Part shown: in pieces, positions 16,916 to 25,645 of the stretch | Position numbering within the stretch: the first letter of the stretch is position 1 | Layout of the letters: each line of letters opens with the position of its first letter | Assembly (NCBI RefSeq): GCF_014641075.1 | Contig: NZ_BMHP01000002.1 | Location: 1,674,001 to 1,738,000, forward strand | Origin: Paenibacillus nasutitermitis | Lineage (GTDB): Bacteria; Bacillota; Bacilli; Paenibacillales; Paenibacillaceae | Length of the DNA: 64,000 nt | Direction: 5' to 3' | Notes under the pieces: generated by a model | Database searches by the model: none | Seen by the model: only the letters and a program-made list of their open reading frames with translations | What the model was told of the DNA's origin: nothing | Program-made: the position numbers and the translations under genes

Positions 16916-18874
16916 TTACCGGATTTGTACTGCTGCATGCAGCATCCGCTTCGTGTATCCGGAGCAGGCGACCGCAAAATAAACGCTCTGCATAATGATG
17001 TATATGCCGATAACCGTTCCGGCGTACAGCCATATATTAGCCTGCATTAACGCGCTGAGCGCCTTCATCGCAAAACCCATATGAATGGCGCCTACCACGA
17101 CAGGCACGTAGAAAATCATACTCACCTGCGAGGCGACAATCCGCCTGATCTCCCGGGATGTCATCCCGATTCGGGTAAGTGCGCGGAATTGAAGCTGATC
17201 TTCTTTCATTTCCGTAAACAACTTGAAGTATAATACGCTGCCGGAAGCAATGAAGAACAGCAGGCTGACAAACAGTCCTACAAATATGGTAAGAGCCGAG
17301 GATTGACCTGTTTCCAAATACGAGCTGACCCTGTACGTCATGGCATATTCCGATTGCGATTCAGGAATCAGCTTCTCGATTTTCTCCACCGTCGGAAGCG
17401 CATCCTGCCAGCCTTTAATTTCAAACCCGTAATTTACCATCTGTTTGGACTCCGGCGTCGATGCCAGAAGGTTCCTGAATTCCGCATCATTCAAGACGGC
17501 CAGTTTCGTAAAATAGTCAAGCGGGCTGATCATAGCTCCAAACTGGTATTCGTCGATGCTGTAAGCAGACTCGTCACCGTTAATATCCAGCGATAAGGAA
17601 GGTCCTGCGAAAGGCGGCCGAGGTTTCTGCTCCACATAAGGGAACACAATGACTGCATGCCCTTTTGTTACAGATAGTTTTGGCATACCCCGTAATCCGG
17701 CAACGTGATTGTAGTCGTTTTCGGATATGACCGCAAGCTTATAGTTATATTCCCCATTCTTGTTTTTCTTTTGTCCCGCACCCAGCAATCCTGCAGGTAT
17801 GCCAATGACCTTGCTTTCATATTCAAGTTCCTGCCCGTCCTCCTCAAGGATGCTCCGGACTTTCGCCGGATCCAACACCTTATGGGACGCCAATCCGTGT
17901 TCCACAAATCCGATCGTTTGCGGCGTATGGGAGAGCAGCTGTTTGGCTGATTCCTGCTGGAACGCATAAACCGTTCCGGATGCGGTCAGAATAACCGCGC
18001 TCAGTAACGATACCATAAATAAAATCCGCGCATTATCCTTCAGCTTATAGGCAATCTGCGAAAAAACAATCATATTGGTACGCTTGTAGTAAACCGATTT
18101 GTTGCGCTGGATCAGCCGGATCAATGCAATGCTGGATTGTGTAAACAAAAAGTAGGTCCCTACGGTAACAAATCCCAAAACGGGAAGGGCCAGAATTATA
18201 AAATTGGATGTATCCATCATATAGGCCAGCGTATAACCGGTTCCCAGGCACAGAAGCGATAGAACAGACAGCCATAAGGAGTATGCTGGCTGGCGCTTCG
18301 GCTGGTTCGCTTCCTTCAGCAGCTCGATGATTTGCGATCGTCCGACACGGAGACTGGTCAGCCACGTCAATATATTGAATAACGCAAAATAGCCAATTGC
18401 CGTTATGAGAACGGCTTTCAGAGGAACAATGAACCGAATGGGGTTCTCCACCTCAAGCAGTGCTGCCATGGCCATAAAAAACAGCTTGCTGAGCAGCATG
18501 CCAATACCGAGTCCTGCCGCAATAGCCAGAACCGCGATTACGACGCTTTCGACCATAAGCATGCGGCGCAGCTGGCGGCCCGTCATGCCGAACAGCGTGT
18601 AGAGGCCAAATTCCTTTTTACGGGTTTTCAGGAACGCCGAATTGGCGTACAGAACGAAGAAGAAGGAGAAGATGACAACGATATACTGGCAGGCCTCCAT
18701 CCCTTTTCTCACGCTCGCCGCTGCTTCGATATGCCCGTTCATGACATCGGGATGATAAATGAAAGCTCCATACATATAAAAAACAAAGACAGAAAACACA
18801 CTGCTCAGAAAAAAAGCGCTGTATGCCCGCCAGTTCCCCTTGATGCCGCTAATCGCGAGCGAACGGAATGTCAT
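16916..18874 (-). CDS. BceB-type ABC transporter permease
   Basis: 652 residues with the ten-helix FtsX layout of BceB/YtsD permeases. There is one helix at the start (residues 17-37), then groups of helices to about residue 320, a large extracellular domain of about 210 residues (roughly 325-530), and three more helices at the end. Such permeases sense and remove peptide antibiotics acting on lipid II cycle intermediates, and pass the signal to their partner kinase. It overlaps the ATPase gene by 26 nt. It belongs to one RSAB operon; the antibiotic cannot be told from sequence. Confidence 0.9.
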   Translation of the reverse strand: MTFRSLAISGIKGNWRAYSAFFLSSVFSVFVFYMYGAFIYHPDVMNGHIEAAASVRKGMEACQYIVVIFSFFFVLYANSAFLKTRKKEFGLYTLFGMTGRQLRRMLMVESVVIAVLAIAAGLGIGMLLSKLFFMAMAALLEVENPIRFIVPLKAVLITAIGYFALFNILTWLTSLRVGRSQIIELLKEANQPKRQPAYSLWLSVLSLLCLGTGYTLAYMMDTSNFIILALPVLGFVTVGTYFLFTQSSIALIRLIQRNKSVYYKRTNMIVFSQIAYKLKDNARILFMVSLLSAVILTASGTVYAFQQESAKQLLSHTPQTIGFVEHGLASHKVLDPAKVRSILEEDGQELEYESKVIGIPAGLLGAGQKKNKNGEYNYKLAVISENDYNHVAGLRGMPKLSVTKGHAVIVFPYVEQKPRPPFAGPSLSLDINGDESAYSIDEYQFGAMISPLDYFTKLAVLNDAEFRNLLASTPESKQMVNYGFEIKGWQDALPTVEKIEKLIPESQSEYAMTYRVSSYLETGQSSALTIFVGLFVSLLFFIASGSVLYFKLFTEMKEDQLQFRALTRIGMTSREIRRIVASQVSMIFYVPVVVGAIHMGFAMKALSALMQANIWLYAGTVIGIYIIMQSVYFAVACSGYTKRMLHAAVQIR

Positions 18875-19625
18875 CGAAGTTTCCTCCTAACAGACTCAGC
18901 GCGTCCATGATTTGCTGGAAAAACATCTGTCGGCTTGCGCCACGGCGGATCTCCGAATAAAATTTGCCATCTTTTATAAATACAATGCGTTTGCAGTAGC
19001 TCGCGGCAAACGGGTCATGCGTCACCATGGCAATTGTCGCTCCCCCGGTCTCATTAAGATCCTTGAGGGATTCCATGACGTCCTTGGCGGCTTTGGAATC
19101 GAGATTGCCGGTCAGTTCATCGGCGAGTAAAATAGCGGGCTGATGAATCATTGCCCGGGCAATAGCTGCTCTTTGCTTCTGTCCGCCGGATACTTCATAT
19201 GTCCGTTTACCAAGAATGCCTGTAATACCCAGCAGCTCGGCATACGGCTTGAGCGCCTCTTCAATCTTGCGCGGCGCCAGCCCCTCCAGGACAAGGGGAA
19301 GTACAATATTCTCTTTGATCGATAACGTGTCAAGCAGGTTGAAATCCTGAAAAACGAAACCCAGTTGGCGGCGCCGGAATAAAGCAAGCTCCATGTCTCC
19401 CAGTCGCGCCGGCTCCGTCCCATTGATCTGGATCCGGCCAGAGGTCGGTTTGTCGATCGTCGCAAGCAGATTGAGCAGCGTCGTTTTCCCGCTGCCCGAA
19501 GGGCCCATGATACCGACAAATTCGCCTTTTTCCACTTCGAAATCAATATCCTCCAGTGCTTTGAAGGTCACATTGCCCTTGCTGTTGTAAGTCTTGCTTA
19601 AATTTTCCGTCTTTAGCACGCTCAT
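18849..19625 (-). CDS. BceA-type ABC transporter ATP-binding protein
   Basis: 258 residues, MacB/BceA group. Walker A GPSGSGKTTL near residue 41, Q-loop FQDFNLL near 90, signature VSGGQKQR near 145, Walker B ILLADELTGNLDS near 165, switch histidine VTHD near 200. It powers the permease encoded downstream. A 111-bp gap with its own ribosome site GGAGGG separates it from the kinase gene and may hold a promoter controlled by the response regulator, as in B. subtilis bceAB. Confidence 0.93.
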   Translation of the reverse strand: MSVLKTENLSKTYNSKGNVTFKALEDIDFEVEKGEFVGIMGPSGSGKTTLLNLLATIDKPTSGRIQINGTEPARLGDMELALFRRRQLGFVFQDFNLLDTLSIKENIVLPLVLEGLAPRKIEEALKPYAELLGITGILGKRTYEVSGGQKQRAAIARAMIHQPAILLADELTGNLDSKAAKDVMESLKDLNETGGATIAMVTHDPFAASYCKRIVFIKDGKFYSEIRRGASRQMFFQQIMDALSLLGGNFDDIPFARD

Positions 19626-19736
19626 CGCTTTTCCCTCCAGAAAACATTTTACATGATAGATCCAAGTATAAAGCTGCCGGAGGCCGTTTCCCCATCGATT
19701 TCGCTTTCAAATTCATGTTCAAACCTTACAATCCTG

Positions 19737-20882
19737 TCACTTTCCTTCCAGCTTGAACAAGCTTCTGGCCTCAAAAGTAACCGTTACAGTTGTTCCCCCG
19801 CCGTCCGGTTCAGAGTTAACTGCAATCCTGTGTCCCAGCTTGCCGCAAACGCTTTTGGCCAGAAACAAGCCCATTCCAGTCGATTCTTCTACCCGCCTGC
19901 CATTATCTCCGGTAAAGAAAGGATCAAATACGCGCGGCAGATCATGCTCCGGAATCCCCATGCCTTCATCCTTGACCTGCAGCTCGGTCAGCCCGCGTTC
20001 CGTACCGATCAGCAGCTGCAGCTTCTTTGAGCCAGGCTGATGTTTGCTGTACTTGATCGCATTGCCGACAAGCTGATTGATGATAAAGAACATCCATTTT
20101 TCATCGGTCTGAACGGAAGCTTCGCCTGTAATTTGCGGATAGATGGAATATTTGATGCACAACCGCTTATAGGAATTAATAGCCCGGCGGGCGATTTCAT
20201 GAAGCGGAACTGTACGGACATGGACATCCAGCTCAAATTTCTCAAGTCTGGCGGCATAAAGCATCATATCAAGCCCCCTGGTCAGCCGCTCCGTTTCCTC
20301 CCGGAGGCTGTTCAGGCTCTGATTGGACGCCGGTCCGTTGTCTTCACCCTGAGCTTGATCAGCCTGCTGAATCATCAGGTCAATGACGGCTATTGGCGTC
20401 TTCATCTGGTGCACCCATTGATGAATAAAATGCTGATGCATTTCCTGCTGCCTGCGGTAACGGCCCAGTTCGTTCATATAGGCTTCATGCTGTGCCTGCA
20501 GCAGGCGCTGCACGGCAATCTGATCCCCGGTCACGCCGGAGCGAACCCGGAGCGGTGCATCCAGCTCCGCTGCATGCACATAGGCTTCGTCCAGTTGGCG
20601 AAAGTACGAACGCTGCCGCATATAATCCAATGTCAGCCAGATAGACAAGCAGCACAGAACAAGCGCCCCTGCATAAAGAACTGTGCCTATGTCCACACTG
20701 GACGGATAATAGATCTGCCCCAGCACAAGGGCGGCACCGGCCAGAACGAGCGCAATCGCAAAAGCCGCGATATAAGAAAGACGGTCGCGAAAATAACGCA
20801 GCGGCGATGCCGTTGCCATAGGTAAGGCAGCAGGCGCCTTTTCCTCCTGCAGCTCCTCCGCTGCCCCTTCATTCTCACGCAT
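19737..20882 (-). CDS. BceS-type intramembrane-sensing histidine kinase
   Basis: 381 residues from ATG 20882 (a second ATG two codons earlier is too close to the ribosome site). Two transmembrane helices lie near residues 37-57 and 64-85 with almost no extracellular loop, the mark of kinases that sense through their partner ABC transporter. The dimerisation box reads HQWVHQMKTPIAV, and the ATP-binding domain shows NQLVGNAIKYSKH, DEGMGI and GMGLFLAKSV. An acidic/Ala-rich N-terminal tail of about 25 residues is longer than in BceS. Confidence 0.9.
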   Translation of the reverse strand: MRENEGAAEELQEEKAPAALPMATASPLRYFRDRLSYIAAFAIALVLAGAALVLGQIYYPSSVDIGTVLYAGALVLCCLSIWLTLDYMRQRSYFRQLDEAYVHAAELDAPLRVRSGVTGDQIAVQRLLQAQHEAYMNELGRYRRQQEMHQHFIHQWVHQMKTPIAVIDLMIQQADQAQGEDNGPASNQSLNSLREETERLTRGLDMMLYAARLEKFELDVHVRTVPLHEIARRAINSYKRLCIKYSIYPQITGEASVQTDEKWMFFIINQLVGNAIKYSKHQPGSKKLQLLIGTERGLTELQVKDEGMGIPEHDLPRVFDPFFTGDNGRRVEESTGMGLFLAKSVCGKLGHRIAVNSEPDGGGTTVTVTFEARSLFKLEGK

Positions 20883-20900
20883 GCTCATTCCCCATTTCCG

Positions 20901-21608
20901 TTATGGTCTGGTTGTTATTCCGTTAAGCTCCAGCTTATAACCTTGTCCCCGGATCGTTTGAATGACGCCTTCAAGTCCAAGCTCCTCCAGTTTTTTGCGC
21001 AGTCGGGTCACATTAACGGTCAGTGTATTGTCATCGACAAACTGGACATCGTCCCAGAGGGTTTCAAGCAGCCGCTCACGGCTGACAATGCGGCCGGCTT
21101 GTCCGATCAAGCTCTCCGCCAGCTGACACTCATTTCGGGTAAGCGGAGCGATCTTGCCCCGCCATTCCAGCTCTCCTCTGCTGATATGCAGCTTCAGTCC
21201 ACCTGCGTCAAGCTCAGCGCCGGGAGCAGTCATGATGGCGTATTCCCCATAAGTCCGCCGGAGCAGGCTTTTAATTTTGGCCAGGAGCAAATCCAGCGGA
21301 ATCGGTTTGGTCACATAATCATCCCCGCCATTTTCAATCGCCATGACCTGATCCATCTCTCCTGCTCGGGCAGAAACGAATATAATCGGCGCACTGGTGA
21401 CTGTACGGAACTGGCGGCACCAGTAATAACCGTCGAAGTGAGGCAGATGGATATCGAGCAGAATGAGATCCGGCTGGACGGAAGTCAACTCTTGCTTCAG
21501 ATCGTCGAACCGCCGCGCACGGACAGCTTCAAAACCATATTTAACAAGCGACTGCGTTAACAGCTCACCGATTTTGTCATCATCCTCGACAAGAAATATC
21601 GTATACAT
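20901..21608 (-). CDS. BceR-type OmpR-family response regulator
   Basis: 235 residues from ATG 21608; the frame extends 7 codons further but AAGGGGGA is correctly spaced only for this start. The receiver domain has the acidic pocket DDD (10-12), the phosphorylation Asp in LILLDIHLP near 53, and Lys in DDYVTKPI near 103. The C-terminal winged helix begins near 140 (LTRNECQLAESLI, RLLETLWDD, NVTRLRKKL). First gene of the operon, 18 bp before the kinase; likely activates the ATPase-permease genes. Confidence 0.92.
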   Translation of the reverse strand: MYTIFLVEDDDKIGELLTQSLVKYGFEAVRARRFDDLKQELTSVQPDLILLDIHLPHFDGYYWCRQFRTVTSAPIIFVSARAGEMDQVMAIENGGDDYVTKPIPLDLLLAKIKSLLRRTYGEYAIMTAPGAELDAGGLKLHISRGELEWRGKIAPLTRNECQLAESLIGQAGRIVSRERLLETLWDDVQFVDDNTLTVNVTRLRKKLEELGLEGVIQTIRGQGYKLELNGITTRP

Positions 21609-21676
21609 GATGGCAGTCCCCCTTAACAATTATTAGCTGCTCCTACTGAAGAGCATTCCTTAACCTTGGATCATCT

Positions 21677-21733
21677 ATAAAAAAAGCACCGCGGACAGGA
21701 GATGTTACCATCTCTTGCCGGAGGTGCGCTTCT
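21677..21733 (-). terminator. Terminator of the agr-like operon
   Basis: AGCGCACCTCC pairs imperfectly with GGTGCT around a stem AAGAGATGG/CATCTCCT, followed by TTTTTTTATAG on the minus strand, starting at the stop codon of the LytTR gene. Confidence 0.7.
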
Positions 21734-22120
21734 TTAACTATTAGATAAATGGATGCGTTTATCCTTAATTGCTGCAGGCTTTCCGAACATTTCAACATCT
21801 TTTTTGTGAATTCGAGAAACTGGTGCGTTAGGAGCGTCCTTGGATGCGGGATGCTGCTCAAAAAACACGCAGGACCGTTCTTCATCGAAGTATTCGATCT
21901 TGTTCATCTGCACGAGATAACCGCGTTCGACTTTCTGGAACCCGTTAGTCATTAAGAAGCGCTCTTGTTCCTCCAGTGTCGAAATTTGGCTGTACGTTTC
22001 TCTCTTGGTTTGATACATCAAAGTCCCATCTTGAATGTAGGTGTAGAGGACGTCGGCCACAGCAATCATTTCGATTACAAAATCTTTCTTGCTTAACTTC
22101 TTTACTACGGGAATCTGCAT
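21734..22120 (-). CDS. Stand-alone LytTR DNA-binding protein of an agr-like operon
   Basis: 128 residues consisting of a LytTR domain only: strands around VADVLYTYIQDGTLMYQTK, helix EEQERFLMTNGFQ, then the typical KVERGYLVQMNKIEYFDEE and a final strand and loop (APVSRIHKKDVEMFGK). There is no receiver domain, so it cannot be phosphorylated like AgrA. Its ATG directly abuts the stop of agrD and its ribosome site AGGAGG lies inside agrD, showing tight coupling. Probably the transcriptional output of the cassette; its targets are not known. Confidence 0.82.
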   Translation of the reverse strand: MQIPVVKKLSKKDFVIEMIAVADVLYTYIQDGTLMYQTKRETYSQISTLEEQERFLMTNGFQKVERGYLVQMNKIEYFDEERSCVFFEQHPASKDAPNAPVSRIHKKDVEMFGKPAAIKDKRIHLSNS

Positions 22121-22252
22121 TTAAACTCCCTTCCTCCTAAGTTCTTGTGGAATTGGCGGATTGTGCAAAAAGAAGTAACAGCCTGTAAATACAAAAAGCG
22201 ATGCTGCAGATACGATAACTGCGCCTAATAAATTATACGCCTTCTTCTTCAT
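22121..22252 (-). CDS. agrD: AgrD-like cyclic peptide autoinducer precursor
   Basis: A 43-residue peptide found by reading between agrB and the LytTR gene. The N-terminal amphipathic leader MKKKAYNLLGAVIVSAAS is followed by FTGCYFFLHNPPIPQELRRK. The end has the conserved P-x-P-x-E-L charged tail of AgrD (PPIPQEL). Lining this up with S. aureus AgrD, where five residues precede PKEL after the cleavage point, predicts cleavage after Leu29 and a five-residue thiolactone from Cys25: C-Y-F-F-L. It starts 20 nt inside the 3' end of agrB in another frame. Confidence 0.88.
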   Translation of the reverse strand: MKKKAYNLLGAVIVSAASLFVFTGCYFFLHNPPIPQELRRKGV

Positions 22253-22769
22253 TTTTTTTCACCCCCTTTATTGGTAACAATATCGACTGTGTGGCAAAGA
22301 CGAGCGCGAGCAGTTCCGATCCGATAAAGAAATTGGATGCCACAATTGCAGAGGCCAGTAATTTTAATAATGGATAATACCGCTTCGGAATTCTTGCATG
22401 CTGATCGTAGTTGGAAGGCGCAAATACAACCATCATTACAAAAGCTGCCGCATTAATACTATACACCCAAATGCTGGGTAAATGAATAAAAGGTATTGCC
22501 GCTAATACAATCGAAGAAGCAAAAATACAGCCAATACTGGTTGGAAGATGATACCCCCCCGTCAAAAACCGGATAACGGCTAAGACAACAATAACAATTG
22601 ATGTTTTCCCGGGCTCCCCTGTAACCATTCCAAGAATCATTGCCAATATAACGATTGAAACCGTATTAACAAAGATCTGCAATACATATAGAATGACGGG
22701 AACCGATGGCGGTTCTGTGCCGGCTGCAGCCATTCTTGCATGTAATTGGAATGCGGCTTTATGAAGCAT
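22233..22769 (-). CDS. agrB: AgrB-like autoinducer-processing membrane protease
   Basis: 178 residues from ATG 22769 (an ATG two codons earlier sits too close to AAAGGA). Several transmembrane helices and the AgrB catalytic pair: His74 in RFLTGGYHLPT and Cys81 in SIGCIFASS, at nearly the same positions as in S. aureus AgrB. AgrB removes the C-terminal tail of AgrD and forms the thiolactone. The gene overlaps the upstream membrane-protein gene by 11 nt (17 nt if the earlier ATG is used) and agrD by 20 nt, so all four genes of this operon are coupled. Confidence 0.92.
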   Translation of the reverse strand: MLHKAAFQLHARMAAAGTEPPSVPVILYVLQIFVNTVSIVILAMILGMVTGEPGKTSIVIVVLAVIRFLTGGYHLPTSIGCIFASSIVLAAIPFIHLPSIWVYSINAAAFVMMVVFAPSNYDQHARIPKRYYPLLKLLASAIVASNFFIGSELLALVFATQSILLPIKGVKKNEEEGV

Positions 22770-23421
22770 CGTCATGATCCTTTCTTAATGAGTAATAAAG
22801 AAAAAGTGGAATCGTGATGACAAATAAAGCACTTGCGTAAATTAAGTAATCCTTATAGTGGTATCGCATGAGAAAAGCAATCACACAAGCTGCAGAAGCG
22901 CTAAAAACAATCAAACTTAACAGTACCGCATTCGTGCCTGTAATTTTCACATGCGCTCTGTGAGAGGTGGGAACGTAGTCAAACCCCCAATTTTTAATAT
23001 GAATCAGGCGGCATATTCCGATTAGTATCGTGGCTGATAATAGTTGAGTGGCAAGTATAATCAAATTATTTCCTTGTATATTGCTTAATGTTACGCCGCT
23101 TCCCCATAGCGATAAAATAACCAGGCCCTGCACTGCAAAGCCGCTAACGAATCCTGCGCCATTCATAACGATTGAATAATAGAATGGAACACGGAACAAT
23201 ATCCATAATACGAGTACGAACAGTACAAGCTGAATGTAAGAGGATAACTCGCCAATTTCAGGAATCAGCCGGGTAAAATACGAGACTTGGCTCATTAGGA
23301 TGGAAATGATGATAATGAGCATAATCTGGCGTTTGAATCGAAAACGAAATAAAGTAAACATCAATAAAAAACAAGATAAATATTCAAAGATTGAACCAGC
23401 AACAAATAAAACATAGGACAC
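22759..23421 (-). CDS. AgrC-like polytopic membrane protein without kinase domain
   Basis: 220 residues, almost all hydrophobic, with six to seven transmembrane helices, ending in a short basic tail (YYSLRKDHDDAS). It has the size and layout of the membrane sensor half of AgrC, but nothing after the last helix: no His box and no ATPase domain. It is the first gene of the operon, starts at GTG 23421 with AAAGGAG 8 nt upstream, and overlaps agrB. I infer it is the peptide receptor or exporter of the cassette; sequence alone cannot separate these. Confidence 0.65.
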   Translation of the reverse strand: MSYVLFVAGSIFEYLSCFLLMFTLFRFRFKRQIMLIIIISILMSQVSYFTRLIPEIGELSSYIQLVLFVLVLWILFRVPFYYSIVMNGAGFVSGFAVQGLVILSLWGSGVTLSNIQGNNLIILATQLLSATILIGICRLIHIKNWGFDYVPTSHRAHVKITGTNAVLLSLIVFSASAACVIAFLMRYHYKDYLIYASALFVITIPLFLYYSLRKDHDDAS

Positions 23422-23797
23422 GCTTAACGCTCCTTTGATGGTAATTTTAACCTTGATGACGGGAACGTAGATAGAATTGAGCGATATCGATCGGGAATTT
23501 GTAAAATATCCCTATTTTCACTTCAGTATAGCAGAGATTTTAAATATAAAAAATATAAATTTTATCAGCATTCCCGCTGCTGGAGGCGCTAAGAATCATT
23601 TGATTTCCAAACCTCTCGCAGCGGACTTTTGGCTTAGGCTTGGAGCTTATATATTCCTCGCTATCATTCAAGTAACCTGGTAACGTTTATTTCAGTTCTT
23701 CTCCTGGTTATATTGTTTATCTATAATAGAGAGATCTTTATGTTTAATGAAGCCACTGCCCAATTTGTTATCAACCAAATCGAAGGAGTGATGGTTT
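23422..23797. other. Divergent regulatory region of the agr-like operon and the aldo/keto reductase
   Basis: 376 bp. On the minus strand TATACT (23530-23525) is a likely -10 for the agr-like operon, about 105 bp before its start. Just upstream is an AT-rich direct repeat, TTTATATTT twice with a 10-bp period, where a -35 box would be expected: a possible regulator site, since LytTR proteins bind direct repeats. GGAGTG precedes the aldo/keto reductase start on the plus strand. No coding sequence was recognised. Confidence 0.45.
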
Positions 23798-24745
23798 ATG
23801 AAATATCGTAAATTAGGTAAGAATGGGCCAGAGATTTCAGTGATCGGTTTTGGCTCGTGGGCAATCGGCGGCGCCGGCTGGGCAAGTGCCTGGGGAAGTC
23901 AGGATGATCTGGCCTCCATCGAGAGTGTCCGGGCTGCACTGGATGCCGGGGTTACCTTTTATGATACAGCTGCCGTGTACGGTCTTGGCCATTCCGAGGA
24001 AGTGTTGGGTCAGGCCTTAAAGGCTGACCGCAGCAAGGTCGTTCTCGCCACCAAATGCGGCCTCGTCTGGAATGAGGAGCGCACACCTGTCCGCAGCGCA
24101 GCCTATGATTCTGTCCTGAAAGAGGCCGAAGCCTCCTTGCGCCGGCTGGGAACCGATTACATCGACCTCTATCAGGTTCATTGGCCGGATACCGAAGTCC
24201 CGGCAGAAGAGACGATGCGCGCCTTGGACAAGCTTGTCAAGGATGGCAAGGTGCGTTATGTCGGCGTAAGTAACTACGATGTGGATCTTCTCCAAAAATC
24301 GCTCGCCGTCCGTCATATCGATTCTCTCCAGCCGCCGTATTCGATCCTGCGTCCCGCCGCCGAGAAAGAGCTGCTGCCTTTCTGTCTGGAGCATGGCATT
24401 GGCGTCGTTGCGTACAGCCCTCTCACTTCAGGCTTGCTTTCGGGGAATTATACACATTCGACGACTTTCGATGAAGGCGATTGGCGCTCCCGCAGCAAAG
24501 CCCACACCGGCGAGGGGCTCCGCCGTAATGTCGACAAGGTCGATAAACTCAAAAACATCGCGGGGCGTTACGGCATTACGCTCCCGCAGTTGGCTGTAGC
24601 TTACGACCTTGCTCATCCTGCAATCACAAGCGCAATTGTCGGCGTGCGCAAACCAAGCCACATCCTGGGCGTCCTGCCCGCTATGGATGTTGCACTCGAT
24701 GAGGCAACTCTTGCAGAAATTCGTGCTATTGCCTCGGCTGAATAA
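23798..24745 (+). CDS. Aldo/keto reductase
   Basis: NADPH-dependent carbonyl reductase fold, 315 residues. The catalytic set is visible: Asp and Tyr in FYDTAAVYGLGHSEE, Lys in VVLATKCG, His in YQVHWPD. It also has GVSNYDVDLL and the cofactor-binding end AIVGVRKPSHI. Ribosome site AAGGAGTG. It is followed by an SDR gene with a 25-bp gap and a shared terminator, forming a two-gene oxidoreductase operon. Natural substrate unknown. Confidence 0.9.
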   Translation: MKYRKLGKNGPEISVIGFGSWAIGGAGWASAWGSQDDLASIESVRAALDAGVTFYDTAAVYGLGHSEEVLGQALKADRSKVVLATKCGLVWNEERTPVRSAAYDSVLKEAEASLRRLGTDYIDLYQVHWPDTEVPAEETMRALDKLVKDGKVRYVGVSNYDVDLLQKSLAVRHIDSLQPPYSILRPAAEKELLPFCLEHGIGVVAYSPLTSGLLSGNYTHSTTFDEGDWRSRSKAHTGEGLRRNVDKVDKLKNIAGRYGITLPQLAVAYDLAHPAITSAIVGVRKPSHILGVLPAMDVALDEATLAEIRAIASAE

Positions 24746-24770
24746 AAGTAGAGAAAGGTGACGAACCCAG

Positions 24771-25535
24771 ATGCAAATCGATTTATCCCACAAAACAGCG
24801 CTCGTAACGGGCGCGACCGGCGAATTAGGAAGAGTCATTGCCTACACGCTTGCTCAATGCGGTGCCGACATCATCATCCATTACCATCAAAATGAGGCCA
24901 AAGCCGGTAAGCTGAAGCAGCAAATTGAGGAGCTGGGCCGCAAAACAATCGCCGTTCAGGCCGATGTGGCTGAGCTGGATTCGGTGCTGCGGATGAAGGA
25001 ATCCGTCCTTGAAGCCGGATTCAGCTCTCCGGATATCGTTGTAGCCAACGCCGTATCCCAGTATACCTGGACTTCCGTCCTGGAGCAGGATTCCAGCGAT
25101 TATGTCGACCAATTTAATTCCTGCGTCCTCCAGGCCGTTCATTTGTCCAAAGTATTCGTACCGGCTATGATCGAACGCCAGACAGGCCGCATCGTCGCGA
25201 TTAATACAGAATGCGCCATGCAGAATTTCCCTACCCAGTCGGCATATGTAGCCGGCAAACGCGGGATGGACGGCGTCTACCGGGTGCTTGCCAAAGAGAT
25301 TGGCGAACACCAGATCACCGTCAACCAGGTAGCGCCCGGATGGACCATCAGCGAGAAGGACCGTTTGAACCATACCGAGCGAAGTGAATCCTATGAAAGC
25401 ACAGTGCCGTTGAAACGGCGCGGCACCGACCAGGAAATCGCCAATGTAGTGGCTTTTCTCGCTTCCGATTTGTCCAGCTTCATTACGGGAGCCTATATAC
25501 CTGTAGCAGGCGGCAATGTGATGGCTTCCATATAA
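24771..25535 (+). CDS. Short-chain dehydrogenase/reductase (FabG-like)
   Basis: 254 residues. The Rossmann start reads ALVTGATGELG, a variant of TGxxxGxG with Glu in the glycine loop. The catalytic Tyr and Lys are in AYVAGK, but the position 13 residues before the Tyr, normally Ser, is Thr in INTECAMQ. The end has FITGAYIPVAGG. It may still be active because Thr can replace Ser in some SDRs, but this is untested. Second gene of the aldo/keto reductase operon. Confidence 0.85.
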   Translation: MQIDLSHKTALVTGATGELGRVIAYTLAQCGADIIIHYHQNEAKAGKLKQQIEELGRKTIAVQADVAELDSVLRMKESVLEAGFSSPDIVVANAVSQYTWTSVLEQDSSDYVDQFNSCVLQAVHLSKVFVPAMIERQTGRIVAINTECAMQNFPTQSAYVAGKRGMDGVYRVLAKEIGEHQITVNQVAPGWTISEKDRLNHTERSESYESTVPLKRRGTDQEIANVVAFLASDLSSFITGAYIPVAGGNVMASI

Positions 25536-25562
25536 AAGAGATCCCGCAAGTAAAAAAATTCG

Positions 25563-25604
25563 CAAATAAAACTGCCCCACTGCTAAGCAGGGCAGTTTTA
25601 TTTG
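25563..25604 (+). terminator. Terminator of the aldo/keto reductase-SDR operon
   Basis: CAAATAAAACTGCCC pairs with GGGCAGTTTTATTTG. The stem is symmetric and may serve both strands. Confidence 0.85.
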
Positions 25605-25645
25605 TTTGGAAGAATCACTTGTGCAGGGAATCTAGTGTCCACGCG

